Source: Entomortierella parvispora (taxonomy: Eukaryota > Mortierellomycota > Mortierellomycetes > Mortierellales > Mortierellaceae). Taken from it: a DNA stretch of 64,000 nt. Each line of letters starts with the position of its first letter. Within the stretch, counting starts at the first letter, position 1. Both the position numbers and the translations under genes were made by a program. The stretch is from NCBI GenBank assembly GCA_963573315.1, contig OY752148.1, positions 372,001 through 436,000 on the forward strand, written 5' to 3'. The notes below the pieces were generated by a model that was not told the origin of the DNA, did no database searches, and saw nothing but the letters and a program-made list of their open reading frames with translations. Below are positions 22,174-33,868 of this stretch, in pieces.

Positions 22174-23370
22174 CTAATGTTGCTCCAGGAAAGTAGGCCA
22201 CTTTTGAGGGCCAGGGTATTCGATACGGCGATGGAGACGCTGGTCAATCTCCAGATAGTCAGGCTCGTTTTCTGGCGTAAGAACGCCGTGACGAATCATA
22301 AAGTGTAGGCAGACACAAGCACAGTTGGGCTTGAGTTCGCCCTCCCGAATAGCCTCCAGCACTTCATCCATTGTCCACAGCCGAAAGTTTTGTACCTCGC
22401 TATCACAAGGCTTTGGCGTAAAGTCCTGAGGCAACTCCAGGTCATACACGATCTGTTGAATGACATAAAAACAACGATTAGAACAAGAGAAGAGTTGGGG
22501 AAAATCGTGATATACTCCTGTATGTTGTTCGTGTACCTGAGTCTCTGGCTGGGTTTCACGGCGATCCCCCGAAAGTTTTGTATATGAGATCGTCCCCACA
22601 GGGAACGCGTTCCTTGCAATCTCCTCTGGGATCGTTGCTTCTTCCATAGCCTCCTTCAGGACTGTGTAGCTCGGTGAGTGACCGAACCCCATGCCTCCTG
22701 CGACCATATTATCGAGCATGCCTGGATACGTCGGTTTAGTCAGGGACCGACGGGCGACCCACATTTTCACATCCTGAGGTCGATCTCCAGTTCGTACAAA
22801 GCCGTTCATGTGAATGCCGTAGGCGTGCACTCCAAAGATCCCGCATGCAGACCGTTCAATCGCCACAGCAGCGCCGCCTTTGGTCTTGGATGGATCTGTC
22901 TTTGAGGGGTGAGAGTAGACGCCGTAGAGCTCATCTCTCCATCCCTTCAAGCAAGGAAAGGTCTCGATCTCGTTGACTCTCCAGTGGTTCTAATAACAAG
23001 TTTCCGTTCAGCAAGAAATGAGTGTCTGTTTCCCGCAGAAGCCAAATCCTCTACGGTACAGCAAAAGAACAAAAAAAAAAAGCAAAAAGGGACGAACCAG
23101 CATCTGGGCAATGGCATCGGTGCGTGCATCATAGTCGTCAAGCCAGGGCATGAACGAGACAGTATCCTCGGTCAGGTGGAAGACGGGTCGGTCGAGCTGG
23201 TTGTAGGCGGAGAGATGGGGCACGGTCGAGGCATGAATGCGCCCGATGGGCTGGGTGTCGACGATAAAGGTGAGGAATTCAAGCTCTGCCAGCCGTGGGT
23301 CCGAAGGGTACGGGAATCCATCGCACTTTTCGACGATCTGGAGGAGGGAGAACCGAGGAGGAGGGACCAT
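22174..23370 (-). CDS. DUF4743 plus Nudix hydrolase (Tnr3 N-terminal / NUDT20-24-like)
   Basis: Exons 23370-23098, 22989-22537 and 22452-22174 give 334 residues. The N-terminal half is the DUF4743 module that precedes the Nudix fold in fungal Tnr3 and plant NUDT20/24 proteins (CLKGWRDELYGVYSHP marks the junction). The Nudix helix reads GGMGFGHSPSYTVLKEAMEE. The metal-binding KEAMEE part is kept, but the usual glutamate before it is a tyrosine. These proteins are proposed to hydrolyse damaged thiamine diphosphates; substrate use here is inference. Intron 2 is 84 bases, a multiple of three with no stop, so retaining it would insert 28 residues. The first donor (CTG|GTTCGT) is weak. The gene diverges from CSN4. 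Confidence 0.85.
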
Positions 23371-23633
23371 GGTGGGCGAAGTGAATGAGGTGAGGAGATA
23401 GGGACAGGGGCAAAGAAAGAAAGGCGTGTGTGCCACATGCAGTGATGGACCCTGTTTCACCGTCACAAGTCACGTGCGAAATGGAGGCGTGGAGTGGACT
23501 CGACTGGCGCAGACATGCATGCGTTGCCGCGTGTGGCGGTCTTTCCTTTTCTTGCTTCGCCTCTTGGTCATTCATTCTTCCTTCCCCTCCCCTTCCTCTT
23601 CTCTCTCTCTCTTGCACATCTATCCATCCAACA
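23371..23633. promoter_or_regulatory. shared 263-bp upstream region of the Nudix gene (-) and CSN4 (+)
   Basis: The two start codons are 263 bases apart on opposite strands, so both promoters must lie here or overlap the neighbouring gene. A CACGTG E-box-type hexamer occurs at about 23472 in GTCACGTGCG. The CSN4 side ends in a C/T-rich leader. Confidence 0.6.
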
Positions 23634-25301
23634 ATGAGCTTCGAAGCACGTCTGGCTGCCGTGGGACAGGTCTCCAACCAAAAAGACAAAATCAAGGGTT
23701 ACCAGGACCTCGTCGCATCCATCCTCCAGGAGCATAATGCCAACGACGAAATCACATGTCTCCATCTCGAGCAGTTTGTCACTGCTGCCACTGAAGACTC
23801 TATCGGTCTTGTCGTCTCCCGTCAGGTCCTCTCAGACTTTACAGCCGCTGTTGATGCTGCCGAAAATTTGAACCCGGAGAGTAAGAAACGCGTGTACACC
23901 CATGCCTTGGACAAAGTGCAGGGTCGCGTCGTGTCTTTTGAGGACCAGGTATGCCACCGTCTTTATTTTTCTCAGGAAAAGTGTCCATATATTGGTCAAT
24001 CACGTTCACGTTCAACTAGTGTCCTGAAAGCAGAACGGTATACTCACGCAGCCACCACTTGCTGAGAATAGGTTTCAACCATCAGGACAAATCTCGCCAC
24101 CATTTACGAGAACGAGGAAGAATGGGCAGAGGCGGCGCAGGTGCTTATGGGTATCCCATTGGAGTCAGGGCACAGGTATAGTCAACATACAATGAGCGAG
24201 AAACACTAAACCCCCCCCCCCCCGAGAAGCCTTGACCGCTAGCAAAAGTATCCGTATTAATTGTTGAATATGTGTCTAGAATTATCTCGAGCGAATACAA
24301 AGTGAGCGTGTATATTAGAATTGTACGATTGCTTCTGGAAGACGATGAGGCAATCAGCGCCGAGGCCTACTTGAACCGCGCCTCAGTGTTGATGCGTGAT
24401 ATCAAGGACATTGCAGTTCAGTTGACGTTCAAGTTGTCGCAAGCCAAAATCTCAGATTTCAAAAACAAATTCTTGGAGGCCAGTTCCAGATACCACGAGA
24501 TCAGTTATATCCAGGATGTCGACTATGAGGAGCGCATGCATATTCTGTAAGTAAGCATGGCAGATCTTGGATTCTTGACGCTCTATAGTACTTCGGACTC
24601 TTACAATGTAATTTTGTAAACCTCTTAGGTCTGCTGCGGTCGTGTGCGCAGTCCTGGCGGGAGCAGGCCCCCAGCGTTCACGTATGTTGGCGACATTGTA
24701 CAAGGACGATCGGTCTCAACGCTTGCCCCACTTCTCAATTTTGGAAAAGATGTACCTGGACAGAGTTCTTCGAAGTAACGAGGTCTCGGAATTTGCAAGC
24801 ACATTGAAGCAGCATCAACTTGCGCTGTTGCCTGATAATACCACAGTCTTGGACAGAGCCGTCATTGAACACAACTTGCTTTCGGCCTCCAAGATTTACA
24901 ACAACATCTCGTTCGAAGAATTGGGAGCGCTCTTGGGTGTCACTCCAGAACAGGCAGAGGCCCGCGCTAGCAAGATGATGGGCGAGGGACGCATGTCGGG
25001 GAGCATTGATCAGATTGAACGCCTCATCTTTTTCGACCGCACTCACGGCGCACAGCTGAGGATGGGAGGTGGATCAGCGAAGGCTGGACCAGGAGCCGGT
25101 GGCGCTGGCAGTGGCTCTGGAAACGCCGCACTGGGAGCAGTTGACGAGGATGAGGATGCAGACATGAATGGACACGAGGCACCAATGCTTTCGACTCTTT
25201 GGGATGCCAGTATCCAGGATCTGTGCGGACATGTAGAAGAGCTCGTAGGTATCATTGGTGCAAAATACCCCGACTATGTTGCAGCCAAGATTGCTTTGTG
25301 A
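23634..25301 (+). CDS. CSN4: COP9 signalosome subunit 4
   Basis: CSN4 is a PCI-domain subunit of the complex that removes NEDD8 from cullins. Exons 23634-23948, 24072-24175, 24280-24546 and 24629-25301 join in phase to 452 residues. The N-terminal helical repeats include [18 protein letters not shown]. The PCI winged-helix region carries [20 protein letters not shown] and the downstream [10 protein letters not shown] and [14 protein letters not shown] segments typical of CSN4. Compared with animal CSN4 (about 406 residues) it has an extra Gly/Ala-rich and acidic insertion near the C-terminus (about 25060-25180). Intron 2 contains a run of C. Confidence 0.92.
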
Positions 25302-26640
25302 GGAAAAACATTGGATCAAACCAACACAATAGCCCAAACTGGTCCCGGCAAACAAATGGGTTTGACTGTTCGCAGACCAACTGGTGGAGTCCAAGTAGCG
25401 CTGAGCAAAATGAATAAATCTCAGTCCTCGGGAAACCTCTTTACAAAACTAATCACCATCGTCTACAAGTCCTAGTTGACATCTTCAAACCAGGCAATGA
25501 CATGCTGGCGACGACAATAGTGAAGTGGAGCATAAGAGTCTTTTGAAAGGGAAGAATAGAGGGAGCGCAATAGAAGGGATGTAATATAGAAAGGGGAACA
25601 ATATAGAAAAGAGAACGAAAAGAGGACGATGGAGAGCAATAGAGGACCAGGTGGGGGACCGTGGGTGTGCACTGGACAGTATGACGAAGATAGCAACGAC
25701 CAAGAGGAAGGGCTTTGCACGTTGGCCCAACTCGCGAAAAACACCCAGATCGTCTGGAAGGAACATCTCAAAGCTCTTCGAAGACGAAGACAAGACGAGA
25801 AAGAGGGTAGCATCCTCGTAGCCAGTACAGGAAGAGCCGGGGCCGTTAGGCGGGGGAAGGTCATGAGTCAGTACGAAAGGATGGACGGTAGCAGGGATAA
25901 GAAGGGAGAGGGTCGCCCAGGTTGCACGACGCTCAAAACCACCCCTTAAACGGAAGAGTCGGCATGCAAGAATGTTGCGCGTCTCTTTCCAAAGGTCTCT
26001 TGCTTCCCTGTGAGCTTTGAGCAAAACGTTGTGTGCAAAGGTCATGCCCATGCCCACTTGGCCATGCAGCTGGTGAGTGGTGTTGTAGACAAAAAAAACC
26101 ACAAGTGGTCAACCATCATTGCATTCCATTCCTCATTTGGGCATCCTGACTCATCTCTCTTTCTCTCCCAGTCTTTTCTTCATACATAACCGTCCCTGAA
26201 ACCAAATTCAACGGAAACGAGATTCGGAGTGTGAGTATTTCCGAAGTTGCTATAAAGCAGCCGTGTGTTTGTTTAGACGACTCATCCTGCCATTTTTCTC
26301 TTTTGCAGACAGACTATTCCTCCCTTTCGCCAACCCGTTGCACTCTATCCATCGCCCTTGTCCAGAAAGAGGATTAAGAGGTAAGAAGATATTGAGATTG
26401 AAAACCAAAGTGACCTTTTCTCTCTTTTTGTCACGCATGACCACGGTCGTCAGTACTGCAGCTAAAATGTGATCATCTTTCGCATCCATTAGTCCTTTCT
26501 CCCCTGATTTACATTCGATTGAGGGCCGCCAGATAGCCACTGTGCTAGGCTCGTGTCTTTCTTGCTCCATTTCCTGCTTGGTGTCCGCAATTTTTATCTG
26601 GAGCTTCACTCCTCCACATATATCGTTCAGAGAGCAGAAA
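25302..26640. other. intergenic; ambiguous overlapping frames, no gene called
   Basis: Open frames overlap on both strands between 25485 and 26102 (206 codons on the minus strand, 107 on the plus), but neither shows a recognisable domain and I cannot choose between them. The minus frame is hydrophobic mainly because it reads a purine-rich + strand. 26160-26640 looks like the leader of the NACHT gene, with C/T-rich stretches and possible leader introns. Confidence 0.4.
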
Positions 26641-29600
26641 ATGGCCGATCATTTGAAAGAAAAAGCCCTTTCGGGAACCGGGGTTGACCAAGCCATTCCA
26701 CATGAGCGACATCGTTTTTCTGAACTCTACAAGTTTGCCAAGAAGGCCGTCCGCCCGTCTGGCAAGAAAGGCGATCTGATCAAGGGTATCGCCGCAGTTG
26801 AAGCTGTAAATTCAAGGGTTTTTGAGCACCTTGGCAACTTTCACCCAGATAAACCAATTCTGGAAGGTGGTGATGTGACAAGTGATCAAGATATCACGGA
26901 TGACACCTTCAGCGGGCAGGTCGTCCAGGTTGTTGACCGAGACATCAATCCGAATCCGTCTGCCTTAGCTCGACAGTTCACATCCGCATCATCAGTATCC
27001 CAGCAAGAAACCAAGACTCTAGTTGAGGCAACATCTTTATACAGCCCCTCCATGCTCATCACCATCGACATTTCTTCAACCCTGCACACTCCGATCAAGC
27101 AACAATCCCCCAAGGACACGTTTCTCAACAATACTGGCCCGCCTTTTTTCTACTGCCCCTTACCTGGACCAAACAAACGATTCCGCTCAACCTGTCAGCT
27201 TGCATTTGGTCGTCATCTACTTCTAACCAAGAAGTTGCGTATGAGATCACGTTCGTCGGATTCACAAGTTACTGATGAGGATGACTGGCTGGTCGAGGGT
27301 CTTGAGGAAACCGATCGAGCGTGGATAAGAGCCATGATGAAGGATGCAATAGAGCAAGATCGTCTTTGCGGGCTCATCAGTCAGGTCGTTTGCCAGTTTC
27401 TGAAGTCCAATCATAAGGATACCTTGTCGATCGCCGAGGTCATTGTCTTGGGCCCTGTTCTCGACCGCCAGGACTTCCGTCGCGTTTTATCTTCCCTTAT
27501 CCTACAACTTGAACAGGATCCACTTCTCGATTCAGAGCTCTTAAAAGGGATCATATACTTCTTACAATCGGCCTCACCAGGCCACCTTGTTGATCACGAT
27601 CTGGTCAGTATCCTGCGGGTTCTCCGGAAGCGTCTGGAGGAGACCCATATGAGATTCGACGACAACAACAAGTCAGCTTCAGCACATGTATACCTACTGA
27701 TGGTAGCAGCCGCCCGAGTTGTTGACGCGATGATGGAAGGCGATGTCCATCGTCTGGACCGCACAGAGGACCACAGGCCACTCTTGGAACTTCTTGCTGG
27801 GTTGAGGGACAGTCCTGATCTTTACCTCAACTACCAGGCTACGTATGTATGGCAGGCCCTGCAGTATATAGGAGACGATGAGTCTCCATTACACATGGCT
27901 CTCAGAATTGGTGGCGGACTGGCCAGGGCGGGATTAGGAGTAGCTAGTGCATTCAGCCTGGACATTGGAGGTCTCTTCAATGGACTCCGCGAACTTGGAG
28001 ATGCTGCTGGCCAGATTCTAGATGCCACCAATACGGTGGTTGACAGCTTCAATATTGCACGGGACTCTGGAGAAGGGATCATGAACAGTCTCCGGCAAGG
28101 ATTTCGAAATGGAGAAAAGCGAGCCTGGTATCCTGCTCTCCAAGCTGCTCGTGTGTTTATTCGCGAGGGTCGAGTTGCTGAGTTCAAGCGCCTTGTCTAT
28201 GAGGCTCCTTGCAGCCGCGAAATAGAGTTCCAATGGGGCGTCTGTCAACTGCTTGGAGAGATGGCCATGGATCCGATCTGGGCCACTGAGACACGTCAGC
28301 AAGCCATTTACGTTCTTGAGGATCTGTACAAGTTCGATACCGGATGGACAAAGGACTCTACCATAAGAATCGCGATCTCTGGCATACTTTTCTGCATTCA
28401 TCAAAATGCAGAGAAATCTCTCCGTATCTCTATCAAAGACACACTGTCTGCGGGTTGGAAACAGGATGCCGGAGATAAGGGCATCGAACCATATCCATTG
28501 ATCACTCGCTTATCGACTCTCGAATCATCTCCTCTCTTGGACCAAGCCCTCATGGTACCTTCTTCGGAATACAAATTGCATCGAATGATAATCCAACAGC
28601 TTGAGGAACTTCAGCTGCCGTTTTATATCCCTCCATATGCCAAAGCTGGTCTTAGAGCACCTGCAAAGAAGTGCTTTCCGTTGCTGGACAAGGTCTTGGA
28701 GTTTCTGGCAAGCGATCGACAGGTATTCTTGGTTCTGGGAGACTCTGGATCAGGAAAATCGGCCTTCATGAAACACGTGAGCACTGTTCTCATGAAGCGC
28801 TATAGCGGCGGGACAATACCTCTTTTTCTCCGTCTACCAGATATCAACAATCCAAGCACAGGGCTAGTTTCAGAGCATTTCCAGACACACGGCTTCACAA
28901 AGGAAGACATTCAGGAAATGAAGCAGGATCGTCAATTTGTGATTGTCTGCGACTCCTACGATGAGAGTCAACTGTCCATCAACCTTCACACTACCAACAT
29001 GTTAAACCGCCGAAGTCAATGGAACGCAAAGATGATCGTCAGTTGCAGGAGTACACATGCCCGTCCCGGCTATCTGGACCGCTTCCAACCTCAGCCTCCC
29101 GATCGACATGATGCGCCAACTTCTCATCTCTTTGAAGAGGCTGTCATTGTCCCATTTTCGAGCAACCAGGTCAAGGATTATGTTGATCATTTTGTACTAC
29201 ACAAAGGAATCGACACAGTACTCTCAATTCCTGTGATCTGGAGTGCCTCTGAATATATGGACAAGTTGACAAGGATCCCGAATCTTTTGCCACTGGTGAC
29301 CAACCCATTTCTTTTGAAACTGGCACTAAAGTCGTTACCAGTTGTTTTCAAGGATAAAAATATTGATCCATCGACCATCACGTTGACGCGGCTGAAATTA
29401 TTTAGAATCTTCATTGAGGATTGGCTGGAGAACAACCGGCTACGACTCATATCTATGAATCTCAGTAAGGAGGCAAAGACAAAACTGGACGAGTTGATAG
29501 AGGCAGACTTTAAAACCATCGCGATCGATTTTTTACAAGACTTGGCAAAAGACATCTACGAGAAACAGGCAGGGCATCCAGTTGTCGAATATATCCACAG

Positions 29601-32600
29601 GCACGACAAGGGAACCTGGAAGTCCAAATTCTTTGGCCCGGATGAAGAGGCTACGCTCTTACGACAGTCAAGCCCTTTGATTTGTGAGAAGGATCTACAC
29701 AGTTTCATCCACCAGTCCCTATACGACTACTTTTTCTCTCTTCACATGACTAGACTTGGACGACCACCCTCCAACGCTCAAGAGGATATAAGAGGCTCCA
29801 TCATCAACAATCAATACGAGCAAGGCCAATGCCATCATGGAGTCCACGGCTCTCATGTAGCTGAGGTCGCTGCTGCTGCTGCTGGTCCTGCTGTTATTGA
29901 AGCTACTGATACCATCGCTCATCACAAGAAGAAGGAGAATGGGCGTGAGGAAGTTGCTCACGGATATGTCCCCCCTGTTCCCGCCCCTGTCGGCGGTTCA
30001 TCGGATACTGAATATGGATCGACTGACGCACATGGAGGCGGCTTTGTTCATATCCCTGGCCTAATTGGAGGCCTTGATACCACTGCTACTGAAGGAAGTA
30101 GTGGTCATCTCGAATACGATGTTCTCATTGGGGGTGCGATTCTCGGCGGTGCCGCCGTTATGACTGGACTCCCCAACAGGTCTCAAGAGAGGACCTTTAC
30201 ATCCAAGACTACTGTGACTCGAACCGTTAATGGAGGCCGTATCTATACGACCACCTGCACTGGAGGCCGTACAGCTGCTACTGAATACAATGAGATGACT
30301 GGATCGAATCGCCACGTAGTGACTGGTATCATCCCTGGAACTACCACAATTCGAGTCATTACTCAGCGCACTGAGAGTGGGGAGGATCTTTTGGTACCAG
30401 TTGACTCGCCCGAAGGCGAAGAGCATGAAATTCTCACAGAGCGTGAGTCCAATGGACAGATCCGCTACGTCATTGGAGATCGTATCACCGGTGCAGCCGG
30501 CGCCACAGCAGTCCGTCCTGATACTTCTGGCCGCACAGAGTCCAATACCGCGACCAAGATTGTTACCGAACGTTCATCGGCTGGTGAGATCCGCAACATC
30601 ATTGTTGGCGGATTCACCGGTAATACGATCCGTGTTTTGACTGAGAGAACCTCGACCGGTGAGATTGGGTTTATCCCTACTAATGACGAGGCTGGTGAGC
30701 TCCGTCACGTCATTCAGGAGCGCACCGAGTCGGGCGAGATCCGTTACATCATTGGAACCATTATTGCGACAAGGACGATCACCCGCGTGGTGATGGGCCC
30801 CCGGATCGTGACCGAGCGTACCTCTACTGGTGATATCCGCCATGTGATTCTTGACCAGTACAATGGTAATACTATCCGCACCAAGTGCTATGAGGAGACT
30901 GGTCAGATGATCCAGATCCCCGTCAGTGCGCCCGATGGCGAGTTGCGCTATGTGATTGAAGAACGTACCGCGACTGGAGAGATTCGCAAGGTCATTGGTG
31001 GTGTAACCACTGGCATGATCTCTGGTGATGATACGACTGAGGGTTCTTCGACTTCAACCAAGGCTTTTGTCGTTGAGTACCATGACAACTTTGGTGTCGA
31101 GTGGACTGAACGTGAGACCGCTGTCAGTGGTAAGAGATATTCAACGGAAATTATTGCTTACTATCATTTCTGATTATAACACGCCATTTTATTTATAGAC
31201 GCCTACACCTCCGAGGTCAAGACCTACGAGACTTTTGATGAGACCGAGGAGATTGAGGAGGTCGTTGATGAGACCGAGATCTCGACTGAGGTTGTCCTCG
31301 AGCAGGTTGTCTTTGGAAAGGAGAAGGAGAAGGAGGTCGAGGTCGAGACCCACACCTCCATCACTACCACCTCCGAGGAAGTTGTTCTTGAGCACACCAC
31401 TGCCGAGGTTGTTGCAGTCGAAGAGGCCAAGGAGGTTGCTGTCATAAAGGAGACCGAAGTTGTAGCCAAGCCCGCTGTCTCCAAGGGATCTTCCTGGTTC
31501 CGTCGCCTTGCTACCGGAGCTTATGCTGCTGGTGCTTGTGCTGGTGCTGGTGCTGCTGGTGCCGTGACTCAGGTCGATGGCGTCTGGAAGCGCACTGTCC
31601 AGGTCCTCACCACCCGGAAGGCTCACGTTGATAAGATCTGCCCCATTGCCAAAACCTCGTACGTGTACTACGACGACGATGTGTACGAAGCTGTCTTGAC
31701 TGAGAAGTCGACCGGTGTCACCTATATCACCCAGTTGTTGTACGACACCACCGAGAGCGCGTACTATGTCTACATTCGCTGGGGTGAGATTGATTACAAG
31801 CTCGATGGACCCCATGAGACCATTGAGGCTGCCAAGTCTGCTTTCCAGGTTACCTACCATGACAAGTTTGGAGTCCAGTGGACTGAGCGCGAGACGACAC
31901 TCAGCGAGGCCTGGATTTACGAAGTCAAGACCTACGAGACTTTTGAGGAGACCGAGGAGATTGAAGAGGTCGTTGATGAGACCGAGATTTCTGCCGAGGT
32001 TGTCCGTGAGCAGGCTGTCGTTGAGAAGGAGAAGGAGGTCGAGGTTGAGACCTACATCTCAACCACCACCTCCTCCGAGGAACTTACTCATGAGCACACC
32101 ACCACCGAGGTTGTTGCTGTCGATGAGGATAACGAGACCGTTGTCGTCATGCCCGCTGTCTCCAAGGGATCTTCCTGGTTCCGTCACCTGGCTGCCGGAG
32201 CTGGAGCTGTTGTTGCTAGTGCTGGAGTTTCTGTTGCTGGAGCTGCTGCTGCTGGTGCCATGAATCGGGTCGATGGCGTCTGGAAGCGCACCGTTCAGGT
32301 CCTTACCACCCGCAAGGCTCATGTCGACAAGATCTGCCCCATTGCCAAGACCTCGTATGTGTACTATGACGACGATGTGTACGATGCCGTTTTGATCGAG
32401 AGGTCGACTGGTGTCACCTATGTCACTCAGTTGTTGTACGACGCCACCGAGAGCGCGTACTATGTCTACATTCGCTGGGGTGAGATTGATTACAAGCTCG
32501 ATGGACCCCATGAGACCACTGAGGCTGCCAAGTCTGCTTTCCAGGTTACCTACCATGACAAGTTTGGAGTCCAGTGGACTGAGCGCGAGACGACACTCAG

Positions 32601-33195
32601 CGAGGCATGGAGTTACGAAGTCAAGGCCTACGAGACTTTTGAGGAGACTGAGGAGATTGAAGAGGTTGTTGAAGAGTCAGAAATTTCAACAGACACTATC
32701 CGTCAAACCGTGGATGGGCAGAATAATGAGGTCGCGGTGGTGACCTCTATCCCTACTACTACTACCACCGCTGAGGACTATACCGCTGCTGAGGAGTATG
32801 TGACACTCATTGAGTCTGATTGTGACGACGACTCTACCATGTCCAATGGTACCTCTCGTTATCTCCTTGAATTCAAGATGTCGAGACTCCCTCCATCGCT
32901 TGGCGATTTAACGATGGAGAGCCTTGTGTCTGAAATGAAGACGTCTCCAGTTTTCGACGATCAAACATTAGGCTCAGTGGACCTTGAGGAGGAGCCGGAT
33001 ATTCTTGTGTTCTTGGTAGATCGAGTATTTGAGGAACCAGTCTACACAAAACGCTTAATGTGGACAGTGTACAAATTGAGCGCCGAGGGAGTCTTGAACC
33101 AGTCGACCAAGAATGCAAAGCGTATTTTGGAGATGGCTGGGATCCATTGGCGTGAAAACCCCTCATGTACACTTGCTCCTGAATTGCCGAGCTAG
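26641..33195 (+). CDS. NACHT (STAND) protein with repeat region and C-terminal WGR-like modules, 2161 aa
   Basis: Exons 26641-31129 and 31199-33195 join in phase. Residues ~200-680 form a helical region typical of fungal NACHT proteins (LAGLRDSPDLYLNYQATYVWQ, then RQQAIYVLEDLYKFDTGW). The NACHT NTPase has Walker A GDSGSGKS (about 700-707), a Walker B-like VIVCDSYDES (about 766-775), MIVSCRS, and the NPFLLKLAL segment. Such proteins act as nucleotide-driven switches that oligomerise on a signal. Residues ~1185-1480 contain at least seven TERTSTGEIR-like repeats. From ~1482 come one half and two full WGR-like modules (full ones about 1620-1745 and 1852-1976). Each contains YVYIRWGEIDYKLDG and ends FGVQWTERE, and they are joined by Glu/Val-rich linkers and Ala/Gly-rich hydrophobic segments. 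The last ~185 residues are unrecognised. An upstream in-frame extension lacks an ATG, so the start is 26641. Confidence 0.85.
31199..32690. repeat. 696-bp in-frame tandem duplication encoding the WGR-like modules
   Basis: GTCGATGGCGTCTGG starts at 31573 and again at 32269, and TCAGCGAGGC at 31901 and 32597; both pairs are exactly 696 bases (232 codons) apart. The DNA of the two full modules is nearly identical. A leading half copy (31040-31560) lacks the first part of the module and is offset by 12 bases in its linker. Confidence 0.95.
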
Positions 33196-33868
33196 GGATA
33201 GCAGTCCAGTCAGAAACTTGCACCACACACCAGGCTAGATTGCGATAGTATCACAAAGTGTCAAGTTAGTGATCACCACAAACAAACATGGTGTAGGGGG
33301 CAGCTGTGCAACGGAGGCTGTTATAACAGGGTGGCGCAAAGGATGCGAAGGCTTGAAGAATCCTGGAGGGGAAGGAAGTAAATCCCTGGACAAAAAGGAT
33401 CAGGTTCGACGGGAATAGCATGTTCGGCTTGCCAGACAAAGTAAAGAGGGAACAGGACCCTGCGAAAAACAAATGAATAAAGAGTAGTCGGTCAGTTGGC
33501 CTTGCACTTGTTGCTGTTCTCGTATATTTGTGTCTTGGAGATACCAGTGTAACCTGTCACTCGTCAAATTGACATGCATGGCAATCGTTGGAATCCATTA
33601 CTTCGAAGTAACGAGGTGATAGGCAACGGAATGTAAGAGAGAGTAGCGACGGCAACTGCAGCGGTCCTCACCAATTTTCCAAGATCCCTCGATACTTTCT
33701 TTGCACAACTGAAGCATGTCTTGGATGACAGTAGAAACCAAAAATGAGGGAGTAATAGCAATTGTATTTCATAGATAGATAGTTGTAAATAGGTGATAGA
33801 TAAGGGTAAATACGCGTCTTTCGAAAGTGCTCAAAGAGACCTTCTCGACTCTCTCTCTCTCTTTCCAA
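33196..33868. other. intergenic between convergent NACHT-WGR and GH16 genes
   Basis: No convincing gene. A perfect 14-base palindrome TTACTTCGAAGTAA lies near 33600, a GATA tetranucleotide run near 33775, and a GA/CT run near 33850. Confidence 0.6.

Noticed and set aside
25485..26102. 206-codon minus-strand frame and overlapping 107-codon plus-strand frame
   Set aside because: Neither has a domain, splice support or convincing composition; the hydrophobic minus frame is explained by reading a purine-rich + strand.
31224..32556. Long open frames antisense to the WGR-like repeats
   Set aside because: They are shadows of a repetitive, GC-structured coding region, and their repetition follows the sense duplication.
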